A stretch of 43,163 nucleotides of DNA from Parvibaculum indicum (lineage in GTDB: Bacteria; Pseudomonadota; Alphaproteobacteria; Parvibaculales; Parvibaculaceae): positions 1 through 43,163 of the forward strand of contig NZ_JAASQO010000022.1 of NCBI RefSeq assembly GCF_011762095.1, in the 5' to 3' direction. Both the position numbers and the translations under genes were made by a program. The notes beneath the pieces are model-generated. The model had not been told where the DNA came from. It made no database searches and was given only the letters and a program-made list of their open reading frames with translations. Below, one piece after another: positions 1 to 7,587 of the stretch. Positions within the stretch are counted from its first letter, which is position 1, and every line of letters begins with the position of its first letter.

Positions 1-29
1 CCGGCAGAAGCCGCCCTCGGTTCGACACC

Positions 30-70
30 TGCCCGCAAATGCAGAAATCTATCTCACGAAATTGCGGGCA
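30..70. repeat. Inverted repeat near the left window edge
   Basis: A perfect 9-bp inverted repeat, TGCCCGCAA at 30-38 and TTGCGGGCA at 62-70, is separated by 23 AT-richer bases. It could be the stem of a terminator or a protein-binding dyad of something left of the window. No T-tract follows it, so a rho-independent terminator is not well supported. The rest of 1-201 shows no coding sequence that I can support. Confidence 0.4.
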
Positions 71-201
71 TCGGCGCGTGTGACACAAAAATCTCTAGGC
101 GGACATAGGCAGCCTGACATCACCATAGGTGTTGCCTCTACAGGAGAAGACGAGTGCTAGATTGAACAAACTTCGACGGCTCACTTGGAAGGAAGCTCGC
201 C

Positions 202-732
202 ATGAATGACGACGACGTGATTGTTCTCAGCTTTGGTCTTGATCGACATCGTGTCGGCAGAGCTTTTTTCGCAGAGGATGATATTGGCGCGATAGTCAGA
301 TGCCACTTCGAAACCGAGCGCGCAGTTGACCACGCACTCAAGAAATTCACCGACGGGCGCTTCAAATCTGATGGGAGCCGTGGATTTCGCAACTTCGGCG
401 ACAAAATCGAAGTGCTACGGCTACTCGGTGTTGGCGACAATCTACTGAGCCCATTGCGCCGCCACAATGACCACAGAAATCAATTTGCTCATCGCGGACA
501 AGACGAGCTTACCGTCGAACAGGTATCGGACCTTCATCGTATGATCAACGCATTGATACCCGACTACGGGAAAATGAAATTCACCTTCAAAGGTAATCGC
601 AATTTTGAATCCCTCTACAGCGAACTAACGCTCAGGCAAAAGTACGTGGCGAATATGATGGCACTTATAAATCTTGTCGCAGCGCTTCCGGAGGTCGCAA
701 AGCGCAACAAAGACAACCTTAAAGACTCCTGA
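202..732 (+). CDS. Small HEPN-like protein, hypothetical
   Basis: A 176-residue soluble protein. A good ribosome binding site (GGAAGG) lies 6 bases before the ATG. It is mostly helical by composition and contains an R-N-Q-F-A-H stretch (R92 to H97), which fits the Rx4H signature of HEPN-superfamily RNases, preceded by a basic RRHNDH segment. No signal peptide or membrane segment is seen. HEPN proteins commonly act as toxin or antiphage RNases, or as inactive nucleic-acid-binding relatives, and this gene sits just upstream of a restriction-modification operon. The HEPN call rests on one short motif, so it could equally be an unrelated helical protein. The gene itself is well supported by start and length, and its base composition is AT-richer than that of the operon that follows. 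Confidence 0.6.
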   Translation: MNDDDVIVLSFGLDRHRVGRAFFAEDDIGAIVRCHFETERAVDHALKKFTDGRFKSDGSRGFRNFGDKIEVLRLLGVGDNLLSPLRRHNDHRNQFAHRGQDELTVEQVSDLHRMINALIPDYGKMKFTFKGNRNFESLYSELTLRQKYVANMMALINLVAALPEVAKRNKDNLKDS

Positions 733-771
733 GATCCGCATCTTATGAAATTGAACTCGAAGCTCCAGCGT

Positions 772-1137
772 TCACAAAAGTAGCCTCGTCACAATTACCT
801 GGTGCGGCAGTGTGTCGAATGGCCCGTCTTCGGTGTCATGAAGCAAAAACGGTAGTTGGGCCGCATCTCTCCTTGGCGAGATATCGAGGAGTGTTCCGTC
901 TCCTGGATCCACAACAGAATGCCTGTCCAGAATACCACCTGAGTTCAGCCACCCACGGACCGGGACGTGACCCGGGTGCAACCGACACCAGCGATCAACG
1001 TTCTCGTGGCACCTCGACCGGATCGCCTTGAAGCCGTTCAGTTCTTTTTCCGTCGCGCAGCGCAACGCACGCGTATCCCCCCGGGAAAGCCTCTCCGTTA
1101 GCCTCAAACACAATCTATAGCAGGCATCACGATCCAT
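772..1137 (-). CDS. Conserved-looking hypothetical protein
   Basis: A 121-residue protein transcribed convergently with the upstream HEPN-like gene. The central part has Cys-His-Glu-Asn (CHENVDRW) followed by HPGHVPVRGWL and then HSVVDPGDGTLLDISP. This order (a CHxN segment, a PGH...RGW segment, an HSVV segment and an LxDIxP segment) resembles a small family of unannotated bacterial proteins that I recall only as hypothetical. No signal peptide or transmembrane segment is present. The invariant-looking His, Cys and Asp residues could form an active site, but I cannot assign a reaction. A weaker overlapping frame exists on the other strand and has no comparable pattern, so the minus strand is preferred. 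Confidence 0.5.
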   Translation of the reverse strand: MDRDACYRLCLRLTERLSRGDTRALRCATEKELNGFKAIRSRCHENVDRWCRLHPGHVPVRGWLNSGGILDRHSVVDPGDGTLLDISPRRDAAQLPFLLHDTEDGPFDTLPHQVIVTRLLL

Positions 1138-1316
1138 CGCGGAAGCCTACTCGCTAACAGGAAGGCAACCCAACTTGAGGAGCGTCCCCCTACAGGGAAC
1201 TAGACGACAAGAAGAACAAAACAAATACATTTCCCGCTTGACCCCGTCGACGCGAGGACGCACAAAAGACATCCTGTCCATTTTTGTCCCAGTTTTGATT
1301 CGCGAGGGGGTAGCCG

Positions 1317-2621
1317 GTGGAAGACCTTTCTTTCCGCGCATTGCGGGAGATGAACGGACTGTCGATCGACGAGACGGCCGAATTTCTGGAGATGAACCCC
1401 AAGACCATCCGACGCTGGGAAGCCGGTGAGACGAAGCCGAAGAAGGCCTATATCGAAATGCTGAAGCACCGGCTGGAAGGCCGGATGGGGCATCAGGAAG
1501 AGAAGCCCGCCTTCCGCTTCATCGACCTCTTCGCCGGGATCGGCGGCATGCGGCGGGGCTTCGAGTCCGTCGGGGGCAAATGCGTCTTCACAAGCGAATG
1601 GGACTCCTATGCCCAGCGGACCTATCGCGCGAACTTCCCCGACGATCACGACATTGCCGGTGACATCACGAAGGTGAATGCCGACGAGATCCCGGAGCAC
1701 GACGTGCTGCTTGCAGGCTTCCCCTGCCAGCCCTTCTCGATTGCGGGTGTCTCCAAGCTCGGCTCACTGGGACGCCAGCACGGCTTCATGGACAAGACGC
1801 AGGGTACGCTCTTCTTCGACGTGCTGCGTATCCTGAAGCACCATCGCCCGGCAGCTTTCCTGCTCGAGAACGTCAAGAACCTGCGCAGTCACAACAAGGG
1901 CGACACGTTCCGCACCATCGTCGGCGCGCTGGAGAATGACCTCGGCTACAAGATCAGCTGCCGCATCGTCGATGCGAAGGGCTATGTCCCGCAACACCGG
2001 GAACGCATCTTCATTGCGGGCTTCCGCGAGGATACGGGCTTCGACTTCGAACGGCTGGAGTTCCGGGATCCCAAGACGGGCCCGACGCTTGAAGAGATCC
2101 TCCACTCCTATGACGAGGACCCGGAGGGCCACTACACCACTACGAAAAAGATCGGGCGCCTTGACAACGTGACAGCCGCTGACGACCGCTACACGCTCTC
2201 CGACAAGCTCTGGACCTACCTCCAGGGCTATGCCGACAAGCACCGTGCGGCCGGCAACGGCTTCGGCTTCGGGCTCAACACCCCGAAGGACAAGGCCCGC
2301 ACCCTCTCGGCGCGTTACTACAAGGACGGCAGCGAGATTCTGATCGCACAGGCCCGCAAGAACCCGCGCCGCCTGACGCCCCGCGAATGCGCCCGTCTGA
2401 TGGGCTTCGATCCTGATCGGGAGACCCGAATGGACATTCCGGTCTCCGACACGCGCGCCTACAAGCAGTTCGGCAATGCAGTGGTTGTTCCCGTGGTCGC
2501 GGAGATCGCACGCTACATGAAGCCGCATGTGATGCGGATCCTCGATCCGGGCGAACTCTTCGAGGCCGCCGAGCCCTTCACCCCGGAACCATCGGAAGAG
2601 CTGCGCCTCGAACTTGGCTGA
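1317..2621 (+). CDS. dcm: DNA (cytosine-5) methyltransferase with N-terminal HTH (Dcm/M.EcoRII-like)
   Basis: This 434-residue enzyme is expected to transfer a methyl group from S-adenosylmethionine to C5 of cytosine, probably within a CCWGG-like site given the EcoRII-type endonuclease encoded next to it. Residues 1-60 form a Cro-type helix-turn-helix (SIDETAEFLEMNPKTIRRWE). The catalytic domain follows: FAGIGG for AdoMet binding near residue 72, the PCQPFS loop with the catalytic cysteine near 136, ENV near 184, the QHRER segment, and a C-terminal GNAVVVPV motif. The start is GTG with a purine-rich GAGGGGG upstream. The 3' end overlaps the TTG start of vsr. In related R-M systems (M.SsoII, M.EcoRII) the N-terminal HTH represses its own operon, and the same is plausible here. 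Coverage of the family motifs is complete. Confidence 0.95.
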   Translation: MEDLSFRALREMNGLSIDETAEFLEMNPKTIRRWEAGETKPKKAYIEMLKHRLEGRMGHQEEKPAFRFIDLFAGIGGMRRGFESVGGKCVFTSEWDSYAQRTYRANFPDDHDIAGDITKVNADEIPEHDVLLAGFPCQPFSIAGVSKLGSLGRQHGFMDKTQGTLFFDVLRILKHHRPAAFLLENVKNLRSHNKGDTFRTIVGALENDLGYKISCRIVDAKGYVPQHRERIFIAGFREDTGFDFERLEFRDPKTGPTLEEILHSYDEDPEGHYTTTKKIGRLDNVTAADDRYTLSDKLWTYLQGYADKHRAAGNGFGFGLNTPKDKARTLSARYYKDGSEILIAQARKNPRRLTPRECARLMGFDPDRETRMDIPVSDTRAYKQFGNAVVVPVVAEIARYMKPHVMRILDPGELFEAAEPFTPEPSEELRLELG

Positions 2622-3069
2622 CACCGTCTCACCGGAAACCCGCAGCCGGATGATGTCCGGTATCAGGGGAAAGAACACGAAGCCGGAGCTTATGATCCGC
2701 CGCGGGCTGCATGCCCGCGGATTTCGTTTCCGGCTTCACGTGAAGGACCTGCCCGGCAAGCCCGACCTGGTCCTCCCGCGTTACAAGGCTGTGGTGTTCG
2801 TGCATGGCTGCTTCTGGCACGGCCATGACTGCCATCTCTTCAAATGGCCGAAGTCCCGGGAGGAGTTCTGGCGCACCAAGATCCGGACCAACCGTGCCAA
2901 TGACAAGAAACACCTCGCCGCTCTCCGGGAGAAGGGCTGGCGCGTGCTGGTCATCTGGGAGTGTGCGCTCAAAGGCCGGACGAGACGCGATCCGGATGAG
3001 GTCCTATCATCCGCTGCAGCCTGGCTGCGCAGCGACAGGGGTATCGGAGAGATCAGGGGGAGAGAGTGA
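2614..3069 (+). CDS. vsr: Very short patch repair endonuclease (Vsr)
   Basis: A 151-residue protein that nicks DNA 5' of T in T:G mismatches arising from deamination of 5-methylcytosine, protecting the methylated site from C-to-T mutation. It contains the family hallmarks: the N-terminal MSGIRGKNTKPE segment, PGKPDLVLP with the catalytic Asp, and FVHGCFWHGHDC with the Zn-binding and catalytic Cys/His residues. A WPKSREEFW segment follows. The start is TTG at 2614, overlapping the methyltransferase stop codon, which implies translational coupling. The 3' end overlaps the GTG of the endonuclease (GTGA). Length is normal for Vsr (about 130-160 residues). Confidence 0.95.
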   Translation: MADTVSPETRSRMMSGIRGKNTKPELMIRRGLHARGFRFRLHVKDLPGKPDLVLPRYKAVVFVHGCFWHGHDCHLFKWPKSREEFWRTKIRTNRANDKKHLAALREKGWRVLVIWECALKGRTRRDPDEVLSSAAAWLRSDRGIGEIRGRE

Positions 3070-4436
3070 CCGCACAGGAAGAGATGGCATTCGGGCGATC
3101 GGGAACAGATGCAGATCTGCTCGCCCGTTTGTTTGATCGGGCGGACCAGGTCCTCGTCAAGAAACTATCCAACAATGACCGCGACTGGGCGCGCTACAAA
3201 AACAAGCATCAGGCCGGCGTCTATATCCCGCACGAGGAGAGAGACGGCGGCTTCTTTCCTGCCCTGCAAGCGAAGGAGCGGAAAGAAGAAGGCGCGGAGA
3301 TCCGGGAGGTCTATTTTCCGACCGTATGGCCGCAGCTGAATGACGAGGAGAAGCTGACCCGGCTGGTCCACTACACCAGCAAAGGCCAGGAAACCCACAT
3401 GACCGGCCTGCCAAAAGAGGCCTTCGCCGAGCTCCTTCCCGCGTCGTTCCTCGTGATGGGACGCGTATCGAAGGACGATGGGTACAGATACGAATGCCTG
3501 ACGATCGACTCCGACAGCGATGAAGCCATTCTTCTGGCCGAGATGTTCGACATTGACGCCACCTTCATGGTGGCCGTGCTGGATCCTGCCGCGGTCCGAG
3601 CCAGAGAGCGCGAACGTATTCTGGACTTTGCCGAGCAGGTAATCGCGGCCTGGGAGAAAGGTACGATCGCGGAATTCGCGAAAACCAACGCTGCAATGCC
3701 TCCGACTGCGGAACTGGCGCAGATGGCACGCACCGCCTTTCTGGAGAAAAACGGGCTCGAGAAGCTCGATCCCTTCGCCCTTGAGAACCCGGGCGACGTC
3801 CTGCGAGAGATCAGTCGCAGCATCGAGTGGGAGCTCTTCAAGGAATTCCAGAGAAGGGAGAGAGCCGTCGAACTGGTGCGGCTGGTGCTGGGTGACAAGC
3901 CACGCAAGGTAACCGCGTCAGAGGTGATCCGCAGGCTCGTCGACGAACTCCCGGCAATAGACGCGCTGATGCTTTCCGCCAGCCAGCAGCGCAAGTCGCG
4001 AGCGGGCTACTCCTACGAGCATCACATAGAGGCCATGCTTCTCGGCGGATCGATCCCCCACGAAAAGCAGGTCGTCATTGCCTCGAGGAAGCGCCCCGAC
4101 TTTGTTCTGCCGTCGCTCGCCTTCGTCGACAGCAAGACAGAGGATGCAGCGACGGGCCTGATCCTCAGCGCCAAGACCACACTTCGCGAGAGATGGAAAC
4201 AGGTCGAACGCGAGAAAGGCGACCGCCAGCTGTTCCTCACAACGGTTGATGAAAACATTGCCGGCAGCACGATCGAGGACATGGACTCCATCGGCGTCTG
4301 CCTGGTTATTCCCGAAAGCCTCAGGAAGTCCAGGGAGACGGAATACAGTGGCCATGAGAACGTCGTGAGCTTCAGGGAGTTCTGCGACGAGTTCGTACAG
4401 CCTCATCTGATCTTGTGGAACGCCGCAATGGCGTGA
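3066..4436 (+). CDS. Type II restriction endonuclease, EcoRII-C-like
   Basis: A 456-residue protein. The C-terminal third carries an EcoRII-type PD-(D/E)xK nuclease domain: SRAGYSYEHHIEAML, then RPDF near residue 343 and SAKTT near 368, followed by ERWKQ and LFLTTVDENI, in the order seen in EcoRII-C proteins. The N-terminal 250 residues do not show a family I recognise; in EcoRII the equivalent region is an effector DNA-binding domain that makes cleavage depend on two sites. GTG start at 3066 overlaps the vsr stop, so all three genes form one coupled operon. It is expected to cut unmethylated sites matching the neighbouring methyltransferase. Being last in the operon suits a system in which protection is made before the nuclease. 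Confidence 0.88.
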   Translation: MTAQEEMAFGRSGTDADLLARLFDRADQVLVKKLSNNDRDWARYKNKHQAGVYIPHEERDGGFFPALQAKERKEEGAEIREVYFPTVWPQLNDEEKLTRLVHYTSKGQETHMTGLPKEAFAELLPASFLVMGRVSKDDGYRYECLTIDSDSDEAILLAEMFDIDATFMVAVLDPAAVRARERERILDFAEQVIAAWEKGTIAEFAKTNAAMPPTAELAQMARTAFLEKNGLEKLDPFALENPGDVLREISRSIEWELFKEFQRRERAVELVRLVLGDKPRKVTASEVIRRLVDELPAIDALMLSASQQRKSRAGYSYEHHIEAMLLGGSIPHEKQVVIASRKRPDFVLPSLAFVDSKTEDAATGLILSAKTTLRERWKQVEREKGDRQLFLTTVDENIAGSTIEDMDSIGVCLVIPESLRKSRETEYSGHENVVSFREFCDEFVQPHLILWNAAMA

Positions 4437-4531
4437 TTCGACCAAGGAAACGAACCAGAGTCTCACCTCTCAGAGAGCGAACATGGGCGCTCCCACACCG
4501 TCAGGCCGAGAATTAGGCTTTGGAGGAAAAT

Positions 4532-4560
4532 GGCCGCTTTGCGCCAGAAGCGGACGTTCG
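4532..4560. repeat. Intergenic inverted-repeat element, copy 1
   Basis: CCGCTT (4534-4539) pairs with AAGCGG (4548-4553) around an 8-base loop reading TGCGCCAG, and CGGACGTTCG follows at 4551-4560. The GCGCCA core and the CGGACGTTCG end recur in a longer element at 6772-6832, on the far side of the next gene. This noncoding structure lies inside the in-frame region upstream of 4618 and argues against an upstream start for that gene. Confidence 0.5.
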
Positions 4561-4617
4561 ATCTGGCCGCGTGATCAAAGGCCCTTTATTTTGACACTTC
4601 AAGATCGGAGGACCGTC

Positions 4618-6558
4618 GTGAAATTCGACTTTGCGGTGTTCAATACAGATCAGATCAACAAAAAGCTTATCAAGTTCTCTGCGGCTGGTTTGATGCGCTC
4701 AGAGGAAGAGCATCAGCGCGAGGCCCTCCTGTCTCGCGCGCCGGTTGGAACGCCTGCCCACATGCAGCACGACATGCATCGTGTGATCGGGTGGAGCCGG
4801 CAGCTAGGGCTCTACATAGATGGCGAAATGGTTCGCGTCTTAGGCTGCATCGAGTATCCTGAGAACGAAGAAGATTGCGCTCAACTACAAGACCGTGTTG
4901 CGCGGCATAGGAAGCGCGTCAACGACGCTCAAACCGCACGGTTTCGCGATGAGCTTTCGGCGAAGATCGGACTTCCCAACAATGGGAATTTGAGCTTCCT
5001 GCGAACGGAGTCGGTGTTCGCCAAGCGAGAAGGACTTGCTGCCGAACTGTATCCAGAGTTCTTTGTGCCGAGTACAGGTTTGGTCGACAAGGATGGCCTT
5101 GTCGAATACGGAGAGCTCCTATCCCGTACCACCGAGCTGTGGCCGGGCGTTTTTCATGACAAGAAGCGCGATCTGGTTCTGGTCGCCCACAGGTTTTTTC
5201 GGCGTAGGTTGTCTCATTTGAACGCGCTGAACACCGAGTTTTTCCGCAGCTTTTCAGGAGTCGCCCAAGAGAACCCCAAACTGAGAGCTCGATTGAGGCT
5301 CGATCCTGATCTGCTTGGTCATCCCGCCTCCACCAAGAGTCTCATTGAGCTCGAATATTGGCGTGGCCCCAAATACGACGAAGACATCAGCAAAATCCCG
5401 AGCGGAGTAGCGGAACACAAGGCGGACGAGGTGACCCGACAGTTTGAAGGGGTCGATCGAACCCAAATTTGGTGGAAGGCCCCAGAAACCCGTATGGTTG
5501 GCAGTGCACCGACCGACTACCGCACATTTGAGGTAGAAGAACTCATCGAGGACCCGTCGCCCGGGCTTGCGGACGGACGGTACGGGTGTAGATATGCCCA
5601 TGCTGAGTACTCGTCGAGCGCGGATGACATCACCCATTTTGACGGCGCGATCCGAGCCTATGATGGCGATAAGTATCTCATAAGATTTGACGCTTCAATC
5701 GATCGTGCTGGAAAGAATTCCGACTACACGAAACTGTTTCGTTTCGATGGTGAACTCTCTGTGCCGGACTGGAAGCGGCTGCTTAGCGACTACTATCGAG
5801 GCAACAACCTGATACCTGAGTATCTTGGCGCGCCGCAGGACGCTGCGCAATCACGAAGCGCAACTTCATCGTCGGCTATTCGGGAGCAGGCCGAGGCACC
5901 TTTGGCAGCGTTCATTTCCCTTTCTCCCGGCCGATTGACGGATGGAACGATGCTCTATCCAGAGTTGTTTCTGCAGATCGGCAGTCAGTACTTCCCGTTC
6001 GTGGAAGTCGGCATGGGCACGGTGTCGAAGTACCTAGATAGCAAGCGTGACAAGGACGTAACCCCAATCGGCTTTCACGACGACGTCCTCAACCTATCTC
6101 GTCTGGGCATCGTTGAGTCCGACCAGTTGCCTAACCAATTTGCGGATGAGATTAGAGGTCTCGCCGATGCGCTCGAAGAAGACATTGAGAGTGGCCGAAC
6201 GCAGAAAGTAGCAATTCCCATCATGTGGCAGAACGACAATATTGTAGTCACGCTTACGTTAGCGGGGCGCGCCGCATTGGTGTTGCCTATGCTAAGGCGA
6301 CTGCCCAGTTTGATTGATCTGACTAGGATGCCCTCGGAATGGATAGAGGCAATGGCGCACGCTATAGCCGAGATTGCACCGGTCAAAGCTGCAGCCGTTA
6401 TTTGGGACGGAGTTGATCGCGGTATTATCGAAATCAAACGTAGTGGTGAAGTCGAGGTGCAGTGGCCTATGAGCGCATCTTGGACAGAAGCAGCGATCGC
6501 AAGCGGCTTGTTGAAGTTCCCTGATCAACTTGCCCGAACCGACATCGAGGAGAGCTGA
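4618..6558 (+). CDS. Large hypothetical protein of a defence island
   Basis: A 646-residue soluble protein that I do not recognise. The GTG start at 4618 is chosen because CGGAGGA lies 5 bases upstream, and because the region back to an in-frame ATG at 4483 holds a hairpin repeat. No signal peptide, membrane helix, Walker A, nuclease or HTH motif is evident. There is an acidic and basic helical stretch around residues 90-130 (ERVARHRKR-like), a Glu/Asp-rich middle, and a C-terminal part alternating hydrophobic strands (IPIMWQNDNIVVTLTL). Base composition is AT-richer than the R-M operon, suggesting separate acquisition. It lies in the same direction after the restriction gene, but the 181-bp gap suggests its own promoter; TTGACA at 4591-4596 could serve as a -35 box, though no matching -10 was found. 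A defence role is inferred only from location. Confidence 0.75.
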   Translation: MKFDFAVFNTDQINKKLIKFSAAGLMRSEEEHQREALLSRAPVGTPAHMQHDMHRVIGWSRQLGLYIDGEMVRVLGCIEYPENEEDCAQLQDRVARHRKRVNDAQTARFRDELSAKIGLPNNGNLSFLRTESVFAKREGLAAELYPEFFVPSTGLVDKDGLVEYGELLSRTTELWPGVFHDKKRDLVLVAHRFFRRRLSHLNALNTEFFRSFSGVAQENPKLRARLRLDPDLLGHPASTKSLIELEYWRGPKYDEDISKIPSGVAEHKADEVTRQFEGVDRTQIWWKAPETRMVGSAPTDYRTFEVEELIEDPSPGLADGRYGCRYAHAEYSSSADDITHFDGAIRAYDGDKYLIRFDASIDRAGKNSDYTKLFRFDGELSVPDWKRLLSDYYRGNNLIPEYLGAPQDAAQSRSATSSSAIREQAEAPLAAFISLSPGRLTDGTMLYPELFLQIGSQYFPFVEVGMGTVSKYLDSKRDKDVTPIGFHDDVLNLSRLGIVESDQLPNQFADEIRGLADALEEDIESGRTQKVAIPIMWQNDNIVVTLTLAGRAALVLPMLRRLPSLIDLTRMPSEWIEAMAHAIAEIAPVKAAAVIWDGVDRGIIEIKRSGEVEVQWPMSASWTEAAIASGLLKFPDQLARTDIEES

Positions 6559-6933
6559 GAGCATCCAGCTCAAGCCCGTCTGCCGGAGAATCCCTGCTGA
6601 GCCGTTGGAAACTTAATTGACGCTCGATTTAACTGCCCTCTTTTAGTGCCATGCCGATTGGATCGAAGATGGTCGAGCTCTCCGCCACCGCAAGACTCCG
6701 TCCTGCGCACGCTGCCCCTTTGGGAAGGCCAAGGGGCAAGTGCCGATCCGAGACCGCAGCCTCTTCGAGTTGAACGTCCGCTAGTGGCGCATATGCGCCA
6801 AGAGCGGAACTTGCCTAGCAAAACGGACGTTCGGCGTTGAACTCGGACATGGTCTACAAATCGAATATCGCGCTGCCGCAACCTCTTGCTCAGCGGCCTG
6901 AAACCAGAATTTAAGGGGCTGACCGGAGCCGGA
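6559..6933. other. Structured intergenic region between convergent genes
   Basis: This 375-bp stretch between two converging genes has no supportable coding sequence. It holds a perfect 8-bp hairpin (TGCCCCTT 6713-6720, AAGGGGCA 6731-6738, 10-base loop) and, beyond it, a nested inverted-repeat element at 6772-6832. The hairpins lack the T-tract of an intrinsic terminator. Confidence 0.6.
6772..6832. repeat. Nested inverted-repeat element, copy 2
   Basis: Outer arms GAACGTCCG (6772-6780) and CGGACGTTC (6824-6832) are perfect 9-bp complements. CTAG repeats lie just inside both arms. Within them is a perfect 16-bp palindrome, TGGCGCATATGCGCCA, at 6785-6800. The GCGCCA and CGGACGTTC parts match the shorter element at 4532-4560. 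It may be a REP/MITE-like unit or a folded RNA; neither is proven. Confidence 0.55.
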
Positions 6934-7587
6934 TCAGGCCTTTGATGATGCCAACGCCAGAACATGCTGAACCATGCGCCAGCTGTAGTTCTTCGCCGCG
7001 ACGGCGCACAGCATGTAGAGCAGGAACAGCACCACGCCATAGACTAGAGCGTGTTTGCCGTTGCCAGAGGCCCACCAAGCCAGCACCGGTAGGGGAACCA
7101 CTACCAACGCCGTAATCAACCCAATGTCCCGAGCCGCAAGATAACGTCCGTGTGCGTCTAACACTCCCACATCATCTCGGAATTCCCGATAGATCCGATA
7201 GAAAAGCTTGTTTTGCTCCTTGCCTGCCAGAGGAAGCGGTCCGTATTGAGCTTCGAGCAGCTCCATATCGACATGGCTACTGTGCGGCCCGACGCTAGTA
7301 AAGGCTCGGCAGCCGGGAAGCGGATCATGCCAGCGCCAATGCATTATCCGATCGCGCCAGTTTGGATTGATCAAGCCAAGTAGCAAGAGTGAGGCGACCA
7401 CGATGAGCCCAAATGCCGCGGTGCCAGGCACGGCTGCCGCCTCGAGTCGCGCCACGAGCGCGGGGCCGTTCATCGAGAGGAGGTGCAGCGGCTCGGCTGC
7501 GATCCAGGCAAAGGCCACGATATGTCCGATCATAGCGGCCCTAATCAGCACCGCATTCTGCTCCTTGAGCGATTTACCGTCAGCCAT
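6934..7587 (-). CDS. Four-helix membrane protein of the E2-E1-JAB operon, candidate effector
   Basis: A 217-residue integral membrane protein with four predicted helices: two near the N-terminus (around residues 20-38 and 55-75) and two near the C-terminus (about 155-177 and 185-203). Between them is a soluble loop of roughly 75 residues containing DPLPGCRAFT and QNKLFYRIYREF. AAAGGA lies 5 bases before the ATG. The first bases overlap the stop of the E2-E1-JAB gene, so the two are translationally coupled. In CBASS and related systems the last gene is often a 2TM or 4TM effector that damages the inner membrane, and this protein is in that position. I cannot place it in a named effector family. 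It could alternatively be a membrane anchor or a conjugation target. Confidence 0.8.
   Translation of the reverse strand: MADGKSLKEQNAVLIRAAMIGHIVAFAWIAAEPLHLLSMNGPALVARLEAAAVPGTAAFGLIVVASLLLLGLINPNWRDRIMHWRWHDPLPGCRAFTSVGPHSSHVDMELLEAQYGPLPLAGKEQNKLFYRIYREFRDDVGVLDAHGRYLAARDIGLITALVVVPLPVLAWWASGNGKHALVYGVVLFLLYMLCAVAAKNYSWRMVQHVLALASSKA

Noticed and set aside
1764-2678. 304-residue open frame antisense to the methyltransferase
   Set aside because: The methyltransferase has all catalytic motifs in order; the antisense frame has none.
4483-4617. In-frame upstream start for the 646-residue protein
   Set aside because: That stretch contains a hairpin repeat and has no ribosome site at 4483, while CGGAGGA precedes GTG at 4618.
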